This document shows positions 51,865 to 59,807 of a stretch of DNA of 59,807 bases, piece after piece. Origin of the DNA: an uncultured Bacteroidales bacterium (lineage in GTDB: Bacteria; Bacteroidota; Bacteroidia; Bacteroidales; F082); assembly GCA_905234645.1 (NCBI GenBank), contig CAJOIS010000015.1, positions 1-59,807 of the forward strand, given 5' to 3'. A program made the translations under genes and the position numbers. Under the pieces are notes generated by a model. That model worked only from the letters and a program-made list of their open reading frames with translations, searched no databases and had not been told where the DNA came from. The number at the start of each line of letters is the position of its first letter. The first letter of the stretch is position 1.

Positions 51865-54800
51865 TTATCGATACAGGGTCACACGCTTCATAGCCACGCC
51901 ATTATGCGTTTTGATTTCAAGCAAATATACCGAAGGCATATAATTGTGAAGATTCAGTATAACACTATCCTTGCGGTCACAATCCCTCGTTTCAAGCACC
52001 TGACCCAAGACATCAATCAAACGAATGCTTTCTATGCCTTCGGCCTCAACAGTTAGCGTCCCCTTGGTAGGATTCGGATACACATTCACTTCCTGGCTTT
52101 CCTGTTCATCTACATCATAATAACCAGCGTTAATCTCAAAGACACGTTCCATCTCGCCACAATCCTCGGCATAGAAACTGGCCTTCAGCAATGCCGAGCC
52201 CGGTGTCGTCACGAGGATTCGGCAATGGCCGTTGGCTGCCTCCAAAATCCGCCATTCTGAATTGGTCAAAGACCAAGAGACATCGCCTTCCACGCCCTCT
52301 GTGTCCATCTCATATTGATAGATGCCGCTGACCAAGTTGGAGGCCACAAATACCGATGGGCTACCATGAATCCATCCGATAGATTCAGAGTCTTTGATTT
52401 CAACTCTGAGCTGCACTATAGAATCACAACCCGCTTGGGTCAGCAATGCTTCCAAATCAATGTACACCTCACCTGGCTCATCGTAAACCACCCCGTTATA
52501 CTCGTATGAATTGCAGGCCATGACATCCAGTGTCGTCACCACCGCTCCACTCAATGAAACATGCAACAACACCGTGCTGTCACAGCCCTGCGTTGTATGG
52601 AAGAGGTGGCTATACGTCATCCCGTCGGTATTGCAATAATGTTCATACCACCGGAAAGGTTCACACGACAACGTGTCGATATCAGTTTGCAACTGCTCCG
52701 AAAGGCTGAAGTGGACTGTCACAATACTATCGCAGCCATAAATCGACTGGAAGGTATGCTGATAATCGCCTTCTTCCTCACAGAAATGCTCCTGCCACCA
52801 GATAGGATTACATGCCATAATGCTAGTGTCAGTAGCCACTGGAGCGATGACGTGCAACTGATAGGTCACAACGCTGTCGCAACGGGTCCCGACCGTCAGC
52901 AAAGAATCATAAAGGACCGCATCGGCATAATACGGGACGCCATGCCATACAAAACCACTGCACTCGGTCATCTCTCCCCCATCCACTATGACTTCATGTC
53001 CCACAGTGAGGTTGAGGAAATACCACGTGTCGCAATCGTCTTCGTCTACAGCAACCACAAAGACCGAATCTCTGACGCTCTCGGTATAGACATGGTCGGG
53101 ATTCATATCCCAAACGTATGACTCACATGCGGTTTTATCGTAGGTGTAGCTGGAAAAATCACCAAAATCAAGGTGCAATTCCACTACACTGTCACACTGA
53201 GCTTGGTTGCTGAGTGTCACCGTCGAATACTGGGTTTGGTCAGAATGGTAGAAAGTCATCCCATTCCATACCAACGACTCATGACATGAGGTAATGGATT
53301 CCGTGACATGATCGCTGTGGCTGATTTCGATAGGTTGATGGACTACACGGAAACAAGGATCATAATACTCGTAATCAATCACTTGGCTTTCCGCAACCAC
53401 ACTTCCCGATTCAAGGGTGTAGGAGTCGCATGCTTGGATGGGCTCCAGCCACTCCTCCGTTTCCGCCATCACTGTTATCAATACGGGGCCGACGATGTAT
53501 TCACCACAAGAATTATGGGCCATAAAGCGCAACCAGTTGCCATCATAGCTCAGCTGCATAGGCAATGTCGGTGAAATGGCGGTGAAAGTGCCATTCGGTG
53601 ACGACGACATCTGCCATTGGGCTACGCGGTCATTCTCGTTCTCATTGTTCCAAGTCACGTCGACATCGGGCAAATCAAGGATTTGGCCTTCACACACCTG
53701 CATAGAGGAAAGTTGCATATTGGCCACTGGGATAGCGTCTACATGGAAAGGCACCACATTGCTAACCGCCTCTCCACATTCATTGACGGCCACAAAACGG
53801 AGATAATAGGTTCCAAATTCAAGGTTGCTCGTCAATGGGTCGAATTCGGTAAAATGTCCATTGGCAGAGGTAGCATATTCCCATCTCTGGGTGCCGCCAA
53901 CGATATGGTTCATTTCGACTTGGGGCGTAATAACCGCCAACGGATTGCCCGCACAAATTGTTGGTGGCACCTGCACATCATTCAAGATGCTAGGAGCATG
54001 GTTGATGGTCAAGTCCAAGGTGAAGGTACTGTCGCAGACCTGGGGATTGTTGCTTATGATGAGCGTGTCGTACACATTGCTTTCATAATATGTCCTACGG
54101 GTCTTGGACCAGTAATATGAATCGCACGACTCCTGATACTGCACAGGAGCATAATACGCCTCACCCAAGGTGAAATGCCACGACACCCGAACGGTGCATC
54201 CATTTGGCGTGATGGAATCGACAGAATAGTTTCCATTATGGTTGCACAACGTGCCATGATGATAAATCACATCGCATGCCGTAATCTCACCTTCATCAAC
54301 TGGATCGGTGGAATAGACCGTCAACTGCACGTTATTGGGCGAATAGGCCATACCACAATCATTGATGGCTTTGTAACGGATATTACAGCCATTATAACTT
54401 AGCGGGACATTATTATTGTTCAACGTCTGCCACTGGCCATTGATCTGAATCTCCCAACGACCTGTACCCTGATTGGCATGACGCCAAATAACTTGCGGCG
54501 TGGTCAGGTTGAACGACTCTCCAGCACAGATGCCCACTGGAGCCGTTATTTCTCCCACCAATGGCTCGTCGTTCACGGTAACCGCCATATTTATACCATA
54601 GGTCACTCCACAACTGTTTTCAGCGAAATAACGTATCTGACACCCATTGTACTCATATGGGATGTTGTTATTGTTCAAAGCTTGCCAACTGCCATTGACC
54701 TGGATTTGCCAGCCTTGGTCCGTTATCGCTGCGCCGTTGTTTTGGATGTCAGGTGTCGCAAGGGAGAAACTATTGCCGGCACAAATGGCTGCAGGTGCTG

Positions 54801-57800
54801 CAACAGCAGCAACTCCAGGGACATCGTTGACATGTATTTGGACTGCATTACTGACATCCGAATCACACTCGTTGCTCACCTTGTAGCGGATGTACCAGTT
54901 GTTATAATCCATTGAAACGTTGTGGATGTCAAAACACTGATAGGAGCCGTCCTGCGTCTGACAAGCCTCCCACTCTCCCATGCCTTCTCCATTGAAGCTC
55001 GGAATTGCGACCTCCAAGTCGCTACCTGCACATATGGCATCGGGGGCTTGTAGGGTACCTGTCACTTCAGGGAGGGCAATCACCTCCAGTTGTCGCACAG
55101 GGGCGCTATAGGCCGTACCGCAGCTACCCTCCACCATATAACAGATGTACCATCCATTATTAGACAATGAAATATTATTCAAATCAATGGGTGTATAGTC
55201 ACCTGTCGGCGTTGGCGATGCCACCCAGCCTTCATGGAGAATTTGGGGACCATTGGCCGAATATGTCGGAGGTGTAATATTGAGATTGTTCCCTTCACAG
55301 ACGGGCTGAAGCTGAGGCGTCTGACCTGAGAAAGCCGGCATGTCGGACACCGTGATTTGCACGGCATTGCTGACATCGTTGCCGCAGCTGTTACTCACCT
55401 TGTAGCGCAGATACCAGTTGTTGTAACTGAATGGCACATTCTGAATGTTAAAGGATTGATAGGTTCCAGATTGGGTTTGGCATATCTCCCACGTTCCTGT
55501 TCCATCACCCTCATAGCCAGGTACCGTCACGGTCAAGTCATCGCCCGCGCAGATGGCAGACGGAGTTTCCAATGTCCCAGTAATATCAGGTGCTGTGCCT
55601 ACCACCAATTGACGAACTGGGGAGCTATAAATCGACCCGCAACTCCCTTCAACCATGTAGCAAAGATACCATCCGTTATAGGAGCCAGAAATATTATTCA
55701 AATTAATGGCGGTATACTCTCCCAGCTCCATTGGAGAAGCCACCCAGCCTTGACTCAATATCTGCGAGCCATTGGCTGAGAAGGTCGGCGGTGTAAGGTT
55801 AAGGCTACCTCCCGCACAAATCGGCTGTACTTGAGGCGTTTGTCCCGAGAAGCTGGGGCCGTTGACTACCGTAACTTGTACAACATTGCTGGTAACCGTT
55901 CCACAACTGTTGGTGGCGAAATAGCGAATTGGATGCCCGTTGTACTCATACGGGATATTGTTATTGTTCAAAGTCTGCCAACTGCCGTTGATCTGGATTT
56001 GCCAGCCTTGGTTCGTTATCGTCGCACCATTGTCTTGGATGTTAGGCTCCGTGAGGGAGAAGCTGCCCCCGGCGCAAATGGATGCAGGAGCGGAAATGGA
56101 AGATAGCACAGGGGCGTCATAGACATGGATTTGCACGGCATTGCTGACATCACTACCACAGCTGTTGCTCACCTTGTAGCGTAGGTACCAGTTGTTGTAA
56201 CTGGTCGAAACATTATGGATGTCGAAAGGCTGATAGGTACCGTTCTGCGTTTGGCAGGCCTCCCATCCTCCCGTGCCGTTGCCACTATAACTCGGCACTG
56301 TGACTGCCAAGTCTTCACCCGAGCAGATGGCATCGGGGGCTTGCAGGGCACCTGTCACATCAATAGTGGCAATCACCACCAGCTGACGCGCGGGCGTACT
56401 ATAGGCAGTTCCGCAGTTGCCCTCTACCATATAACAAATGTACCATCCATTATAAGAAAGCGGAATGTCGTTCAAATCAATGGGCGTATAGTTACCCGTC
56501 TGCGTCGGCGACGCCACCCAGCTTTGATCAAGGATTTGAGGACCGTTGGCCGAAAACGCCGGAGGCGTAAGGTTGAGACTCCCCCCTTCACAAACTGATT
56601 GAATCTGAGGCGTCTGTCCAGAGAAAGTCGGCGTATCGGCCACCGTGATTTGCACTGCATTGCTGACATCGTTGCCGCAACTGTTGCTCACCTTATAGCG
56701 AAGGTACCAATTATTGTAACTGAATGGGACATTCTGGATGTTAAAAGATTGATAGGTCCCAGATGATGTTTGGCAAATCTCCCACGCTCCCGTTCCATCA
56801 CCCTCATAGTCAGGAACTGTCACAATCAAATTGTCGCCAGCGCATATGGCAGGCGGCGTTTCCAAGGTCCCAGTGATGTCAGGCGCCACGCCTACCACGA
56901 GTTGGCGGGCTGGCGAGCTATAGACAAATCCGCAACTGCCTTCCACCATATAGCGGATGTACCATCCGTTATAGGAAGCATTGATGTTGTTCAAGTTGAA
57001 AGAAGTGTACTCACCATCTTGCGTCGGTGATACCACCCAACCGGAGGCGAGAATCTGCGATCCGTTATTATTATATGCTGGTGCTGACAGATTAAGGCTT
57101 TGACCTGCACAAATTGCCGGAATCTGAGGCGTCTGACCCGAGAAAGTCGGCCCGTTGGTCACTGTAATCTGCACCGCGTTGCTACTTCCCGTTCCGCAAC
57201 CGTTAGTGGCGGAATAGCGCACCCATTTGCCGTTCATGGAAACAGGAATGTTGTTCGGGTCAAAGGTCTGGAATGTGCCATTCTGGGACGAACTGTACTC
57301 CCAATGTCCCGTCACGCTGGGATCCACCGATGGCGTGGATATACCTAATGCACCACCAGTACATATCGGTCCGGGAGCCGTGATGTTTGCCACCGTTGGT
57401 GTACGACTCGTGTTGATATACACCCATGCTTCATCGGTAACGCCATGATTCGTCACACGATATTTAAATTGGTCGGTGGTAGAGTTCCCGCCGGTAAAAG
57501 TGTAATAGATGATGTTGTTTGAGATAGTATATGTTCCGTGAGATGGTCCCATTCCCGACACCATCGAAACCACAGCATCGCCGGCATTAGGAGTGACGAT
57601 ATCGTTATCCAACACATTTATAGGCACCGCGACGCCTTGACAAGCCAAAATATCCGGATCATCTATTGCATCAACGCCGTAAGTCACATCAGGAACAAAA
57701 GAAATGTCATCAAGACCAAAATCATCGCCCATACCTGAGTTCATCACGCATCCATCATAAATTACAATGGTGGCTTGTGTGTAAGTCCCACTATTCCACC

Positions 57801-58305
57801 TGTAGACTGGAGATTGGTCCCAATAGCCGCCATTGACATACTGAGGCATAAAAGACTCGCCAACTTGCGTATTGTTGATTTTGACATAGAATCTTGCGCG
57901 AGAAGCCTCGCCATTCCCTGCGCTGATATGCGTGGCCCAAAAAGTAAAACTGTAATAAGTATTAGGTTGAACTGTGACAGTCTTATACCAAACCTTCTTC
58001 GAGCTGTTTAATCCATAACCATTGGCCATAAAAAATCTGCCGTTATTGCCAGTGTGGTCGTGCATGTCGAAGAACTGGTTATGGAAGTCGTGGGGATTCC
58101 TTTTCACATGATACACCCCTGCTTGAGTTAAAACATAATCGGGCGAAGTGTAATAATGGTATTCTGTTGAGAAGCCGGTATTCCCCGCCTCAAAATCTCC
58201 ATTGGTGATGAGGTTTTGCCCCCAAGCAGGAGTCACCGCCAAAAACAGGAGGGCGATCAAGGCATTATAGAAATACAAAGACTTGAAATTCGATTTTTTT
58301 GCCAT
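51865..58305 (-). CDS. Giant T9SS surface protein with duplicated Ig-like modules (2146 aa)
   Basis: A signal peptide ends at AWGQ (about residue 30). A galactose-binding-like jelly-roll (NGDFEAGNTGFSTEYHYY to DFGLDDISFV) and a cadherin-like segment lead into about a dozen Ig-like modules of roughly 85 residues. Three types recur: A (SGQTPQ...ICAGGSLNLTPP), B (TGTLETPPAICAGDNL) and C (SAPASICAGGSFSLTEP), in the order A-B-A-B-C twice (residues 385-1246). The next part has C-rich CDSxVxL modules related to the neighbouring gene, and the last 75 residues (VNVYPNPTKGTLTVEAEG to MKRVTLYR) are a T9SS sorting domain. Likely a fibrous surface adhesin or glycan-binding protein. Confidence 0.9.
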   Translation of the reverse strand: MAKKSNFKSLYFYNALIALLFLAVTPAWGQNLITNGDFEAGNTGFSTEYHYYTSPDYVLTQAGVYHVKRNPHDFHNQFFDMHDHTGNNGRFFMANGYGLNSSKKVWYKTVTVQPNTYYSFTFWATHISAGNGEASRARFYVKINNTQVGESFMPQYVNGGYWDQSPVYRWNSGTYTQATIVIYDGCVMNSGMGDDFGLDDISFVPDVTYGVDAIDDPDILACQGVAVPINVLDNDIVTPNAGDAVVSMVSGMGPSHGTYTISNNIIYYTFTGGNSTTDQFKYRVTNHGVTDEAWVYINTSRTPTVANITAPGPICTGGALGISTPSVDPSVTGHWEYSSSQNGTFQTFDPNNIPVSMNGKWVRYSATNGCGTGSSNAVQITVTNGPTFSGQTPQIPAICAGQSLNLSAPAYNNNGSQILASGWVVSPTQDGEYTSFNLNNINASYNGWYIRYMVEGSCGFVYSSPARQLVVGVAPDITGTLETPPAICAGDNLIVTVPDYEGDGTGAWEICQTSSGTYQSFNIQNVPFSYNNWYLRYKVSNSCGNDVSNAVQITVADTPTFSGQTPQIQSVCEGGSLNLTPPAFSANGPQILDQSWVASPTQTGNYTPIDLNDIPLSYNGWYICYMVEGNCGTAYSTPARQLVVIATIDVTGALQAPDAICSGEDLAVTVPSYSGNGTGGWEACQTQNGTYQPFDIHNVSTSYNNWYLRYKVSNSCGSDVSNAVQIHVYDAPVLSSISAPASICAGGSFSLTEPNIQDNGATITNQGWQIQINGSWQTLNNNNIPYEYNGHPIRYFATNSCGTVTSNVVQVTVVNGPSFSGQTPQVQPICAGGSLNLTPPTFSANGSQILSQGWVASPMELGEYTAINLNNISGSYNGWYLCYMVEGSCGSIYSSPVRQLVVGTAPDITGTLETPSAICAGDDLTVTVPGYEGDGTGTWEICQTQSGTYQSFNIQNVPFSYNNWYLRYKVSNSCGNDVSNAVQITVSDMPAFSGQTPQLQPVCEGNNLNITPPTYSANGPQILHEGWVASPTPTGDYTPIDLNNISLSNNGWYICYMVEGSCGTAYSAPVRQLEVIALPEVTGTLQAPDAICAGSDLEVAIPSFNGEGMGEWEACQTQDGSYQCFDIHNVSMDYNNWYIRYKVSNECDSDVSNAVQIHVNDVPGVAAVAAPAAICAGNSFSLATPDIQNNGAAITDQGWQIQVNGSWQALNNNNIPYEYNGCQIRYFAENSCGVTYGINMAVTVNDEPLVGEITAPVGICAGESFNLTTPQVIWRHANQGTGRWEIQINGQWQTLNNNNVPLSYNGCNIRYKAINDCGMAYSPNNVQLTVYSTDPVDEGEITACDVIYHHGTLCNHNGNYSVDSITPNGCTVRVSWHFTLGEAYYAPVQYQESCDSYYWSKTRRTYYESNVYDTLIISNNPQVCDSTFTLDLTINHAPSILNDVQVPPTICAGNPLAVITPQVEMNHIVGGTQRWEYATSANGHFTEFDPLTSNLEFGTYYLRFVAVNECGEAVSNVVPFHVDAIPVANMQLSSMQVCEGQILDLPDVDVTWNNENENDRVAQWQMSSSPNGTFTAISPTLPMQLSYDGNWLRFMAHNSCGEYIVGPVLITVMAETEEWLEPIQACDSYTLESGSVVAESQVIDYEYYDPCFRVVHQPIEISHSDHVTESITSCHESLVWNGMTFYHSDQTQYSTVTLSNQAQCDSVVELHLDFGDFSSYTYDKTACESYVWDMNPDHVYTESVRDSVFVVAVDEDDCDTWYFLNLTVGHEVIVDGGEMTECSGFVWHGVPYYADAVLYDSLLTVGTRCDSVVTYQLHVIAPVATDTSIMACNPIWWQEHFCEEEGDYQHTFQSIYGCDSIVTVHFSLSEQLQTDIDTLSCEPFRWYEHYCNTDGMTYSHLFHTTQGCDSTVLLHVSLSGAVVTTLDVMACNSYEYNGVVYDEPGEVYIDLEALLTQAGCDSIVQLRVEIKDSESIGWIHGSPSVFVASNLVSGIYQYEMDTEGVEGDVSWSLTNSEWRILEAANGHCRILVTTPGSALLKASFYAEDCGEMERVFEINAGYYDVDEQESQEVNVYPNPTKGTLTVEAEGIESIRLIDVLGQVLETRDCDRKDSVILNLHNYMPSVYLLEIKTHNGVAMKRVTLYR
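54568..55860 (-). repeat. Second copy of the 1293-bp A-B-A-B-C block
   Basis: This 431-codon block encodes five Ig-like modules in the same order as 55861-57153. Equal length without net indel and high protein similarity indicate a tandem duplication of the whole block after the single modules had diverged. Confidence 0.85.
55861..57153 (-). repeat. First copy of the 1293-bp A-B-A-B-C block
   Basis: Begins at the GPTFSGQTPQ module (57153) and ends just before GPSFSGQTPQ (55860). It pairs module by module with the block at 54568-55860. Confidence 0.85.
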
Positions 58306-58335
58306 TTTGCTTGGACTTTACTATATTACAAAACG

Positions 58336-58368
58336 CAAATATAGGCAAAAAACGTACCAAAAAAGCAA
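58336..58368 (-). promoter_or_regulatory. Promoter for the giant T9SS gene
   Basis: On the minus strand TTG (58368-58366), 22-base gap and TATATTTG (58343-58336). ATG 58305 follows 30 bases later. Confidence 0.5.
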
Positions 58369-58379
58369 TAAAAGTTCAT

Positions 58380-58844
58380 TTACAGTGGTTTTCCGTCCAA
58401 GACAGCGGACTTCAGCGTGTCGTATTCGTAGGTCAGTTTCAACGAGAAGAACTGTCTATGCTCCTCGATGAGGCGGAGAAAGATTTTGTCACCTTCCCAC
58501 ATGGTGAGATCCAAGAGCTGTTGTTTCTCGATCCATTCCAGGTCGCCCTCGTCGCATTCAATCTGGTCGCCCGTCCAATCGGTGCAAACGAAGATGTGCA
58601 TATGCTCGTCGTCGTAGATGTTGTGCACGAAGGTGACGATACCGCAGTAGCGCCATTTCGTGACGGTGAAGCCCGTCTCCTCCCACACCTCGCGCAGCAT
58701 ACAGTCCTCGGGGCTCTCCCCTTCCTCGAACTTGCCGCCCACGCCGAGCCATTTGTCGTGGTTGAGGTCATTCTCTTTCTTGGTGCGGTGCAACATGAGG
58801 TATTGGCTGCCGCGCTCAAGATAACATAACGTTGTTTGTTTCAT
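58380..58844 (-). CDS. Nudix hydrolase (MutT/8-oxo-dGTPase type)
   Basis: The Nudix box is perfect: G37-x5-E43-x7-R51-E52-V-W-E55-E56-T-G58 (in GGKFEEGESPEDCMLREVWE then ETG). The 154-residue protein is a single Nudix domain without signal peptide. The residues following (FTVTKWRYCGIVTFVHNIYD) and the C-terminal LKSAVLDGKPL resemble the 8-oxo-dGTP diphosphatase-like group of Bacteroidetes and Firmicutes, which cleans oxidised nucleotides. The substrate is inference, as Nudix enzymes vary widely. The gene stands alone on the minus strand between the giant T9SS gene and gdhA. Confidence 0.88.
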   Translation of the reverse strand: MKQTTLCYLERGSQYLMLHRTKKENDLNHDKWLGVGGKFEEGESPEDCMLREVWEETGFTVTKWRYCGIVTFVHNIYDDEHMHIFVCTDWTGDQIECDEGDLEWIEKQQLLDLTMWEGDKIFLRLIEEHRQFFSLKLTYEYDTLKSAVLDGKPL

Positions 58845-58863
58845 TTACTGATTTGTTTGATAC

Positions 58864-58895
58864 GGCCCTTCGACGCTTCGACAAGCTCAGCGACC
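58864..58895 (+). repeat. Dispersed intergenic repeat, second variant
   Basis: GGCCCTTCGACGCTTCGACA followed by AGCTCAGCGACCTC shares its core with the repeat at 4551-4575, with an extra GCTTCGAC inserted. It lies between the Nudix gene and gdhA. Confidence 0.5.
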
Positions 58896-58913
58896 TCTTG
58901 GACCTTTGCTAAC

Positions 58914-58950
58914 AAAAAGCAAGGCGGCCTTTGGAGCCGCCTTGCAAAAA
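58914..58950. terminator. Bidirectional terminator after gdhA
   Basis: GCAAGGCGGC pairs with GCCGCCTTGC around a 7-base loop, flanked by A5 and A-rich sequence on both sides. On the minus strand it ends gdhA with a T run. Confidence 0.9.
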
Positions 58951-58966
58951 CCTTTGAACTCTGGGA

Positions 58967-59807
58967 TTAGATGATACCCTGAGCGAGCATGGCTTTGGCC
59001 ACGCGCATGAAGCCGGCGATGTTGGCACCCTTGACGTAGTCAATGGTGGTACCCTTCTTACCGTATTCAACGCACATGTCATAGATGTCGTTCATGATCT
59101 TGTGCAACTTGACATCGACCTCTTCGGCAGTCCAGTTGATGTGACCGGCGTTTTGGCAGATCTCAAGGCCAGAGGTGGCAACACCACCGGCGTTGACAGC
59201 CTTACCAGGGGCAAACGGCAGTTTGGCCTTCTGGAAAGCGGCGATAGCGGCGGGTTGGCAACCCATGTTGGAGACTTCAGCAACGAACTTCACGCCGTTC
59301 TTGATAAGCATCTTGGCGTCGTCTTCGCTGAGCTCGTTCTGGAAAGCGCAAGGCATAGCGATGTCGCACTTGACAGTCCAAGCCTTCTTGCCGGCAGTGA
59401 ACTTGGCGGCCTTCGGGAACTTGGTGGCCATGTCTTCAACCTTGTTACGGTTGGAAGCACGCATGTCAAGCATGTAGTCGATCATCTCCTTGGTGATACC
59501 GTCCTTGATTTCGCAGACGCCATCGGGACCAGAGATAGCAACGACCTTGGCACCCATCTCAACAGCCTTGGTGGCAGCACCCCAAGCCACATTGCCGAAG
59601 CCAGACAGAGCAATCTTCTTGCCCTTCATGGTTTCTTTCTTTTCCTTCACCATGCGCTCAACATAGTACATAGCACCGAAACCAGTGGCTTCAGGACGAA
59701 TCAGAGAACCACCCCAGCCATAGCTCTTACCAGTCAGAGCGCCAGTGCTGTGTTCACGGGCGAGCTTCTTGTAAGCGCCATAGAGGTAACCGATCTCACG
59801 GCCACCG
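58967..59807 (-). CDS. gdhA: Glutamate dehydrogenase, 3' part (cut by the window edge)
   Basis: The open frame runs off the window end, so only the last 280 residues are present. They include KSYGWGGSLIRPEATGFGAM (with the typical SxIRPEATG region), the Rossmann nucleotide site LSGFGNVAWGAATKAVEMGA, the SNMGCQPAAIAAF segment and the C-terminal end KGANIAGFMRVAKAMLAQGI. The enzyme assimilates ammonium onto 2-oxoglutarate or releases it. The pattern around GPDGVCEIKDG is that of hexameric NADP-type enzymes, although coenzyme preference is uncertain from this part alone. The gene ends 17 bases before a strong terminator. Confidence 0.95.
   Translation of the reverse strand, partial: GGREIGYLYGAYKKLAREHSTGALTGKSYGWGGSLIRPEATGFGAMYYVERMVKEKKETMKGKKIALSGFGNVAWGAATKAVEMGAKVVAISGPDGVCEIKDGITKEMIDYMLDMRASNRNKVEDMATKFPKAAKFTAGKKAWTVKCDIAMPCAFQNELSEDDAKMLIKNGVKFVAEVSNMGCQPAAIAAFQKAKLPFAPGKAVNAGGVATSGLEICQNAGHINWTAEEVDVKLHKIMNDIYDMCVEYGKKGTTIDYVKGANIAGFMRVAKAMLAQGII

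Overview
The window looks like a chromosomal segment of an uncultured member of the order Bacteroidales. Three things point there: many starts are preceded by the Bacteroidetes promoter pattern (TTTG or TTG, about 20 bases, then TAnnTTTG); several large secreted proteins end in type IX secretion (T9SS) type A sorting domains; and families such as DUF1599, the BT_3928-like MauE/DoxX proteins and BatA-domain proteins sit in Bacteroidales-like order. Most genes are housekeeping and there is no prophage, CRISPR array or recognisable integrase.

Layout. 1-9.2 kb: tRNA-Glu, a small unknown protein, EcsC-like protein, rarA, a C69 dipeptidase, a MauE-thioredoxin fusion, two Cys-rich lipoproteins, trmH, a TPR protein, fmt and HU. 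9.2-16.5 kb: uvrB-recQ, then thrS-infC-rpmI-rplT; infC appears to start at AUA and rpmI is broken. 16.6-20.3 kb: a C10 cysteine protease fused to a beta-helix and a T9SS tail, msrA, and an outer-membrane barrel. 20.4-24.1 kb: pckA, frameshifted by a missing stretch of about 19 bases, followed by a 33-bp tandem array and an AAA ATPase (DUF4143) bracketed by two diverged copies of the pckA 3' end plus palindromic repeats. 24.1-27.3 kb: a T9SS protein, a DUF6263-like protein, an A34 tract and dnaN. 27.4-38.3 kb: one long minus-strand run of eight tightly packed genes (DUF1599, MauE-like, orphan oligopeptide-type permease, acyl-ACP thioesterase, LysM esterase, tpiA, prmA, a 1547-residue secreted protein). 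38.4-41.6 kb: a fibronectin-type lipoprotein divergent from folP-cdaA. 41.6-48.7 kb: parC with a lipoprotein, a BatA-domain protein, a barrel protein and another lipoprotein. 48.7-58.3 kb: two giant repetitive T9SS surface proteins. 58.4-59.8 kb: a Nudix hydrolase and the 3' part of gdhA, cut by the window edge.

How the genes relate: translation (thrS, infC, rpmI, rplT, fmt, trmH, prmA, tRNA-Glu), DNA maintenance (rarA, recQ, uvrB, dnaN, parC, HU) and central metabolism (pckA, tpiA, gdhA, folP) make up the core. The accessory content is mainly cell-surface: T9SS cargo, lipoproteins and barrels. The best candidate for something undescribed is the 22.0-24.1 kb cassette: a repeat-bearing promoter and an AAA ATPase inserted at the 3' end of pckA with a second, sequence-diverged pckA terminus on its far side, but no integrase. 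The two disrupted conserved genes (rpmI and pckA) may be real lesions or assembly errors.
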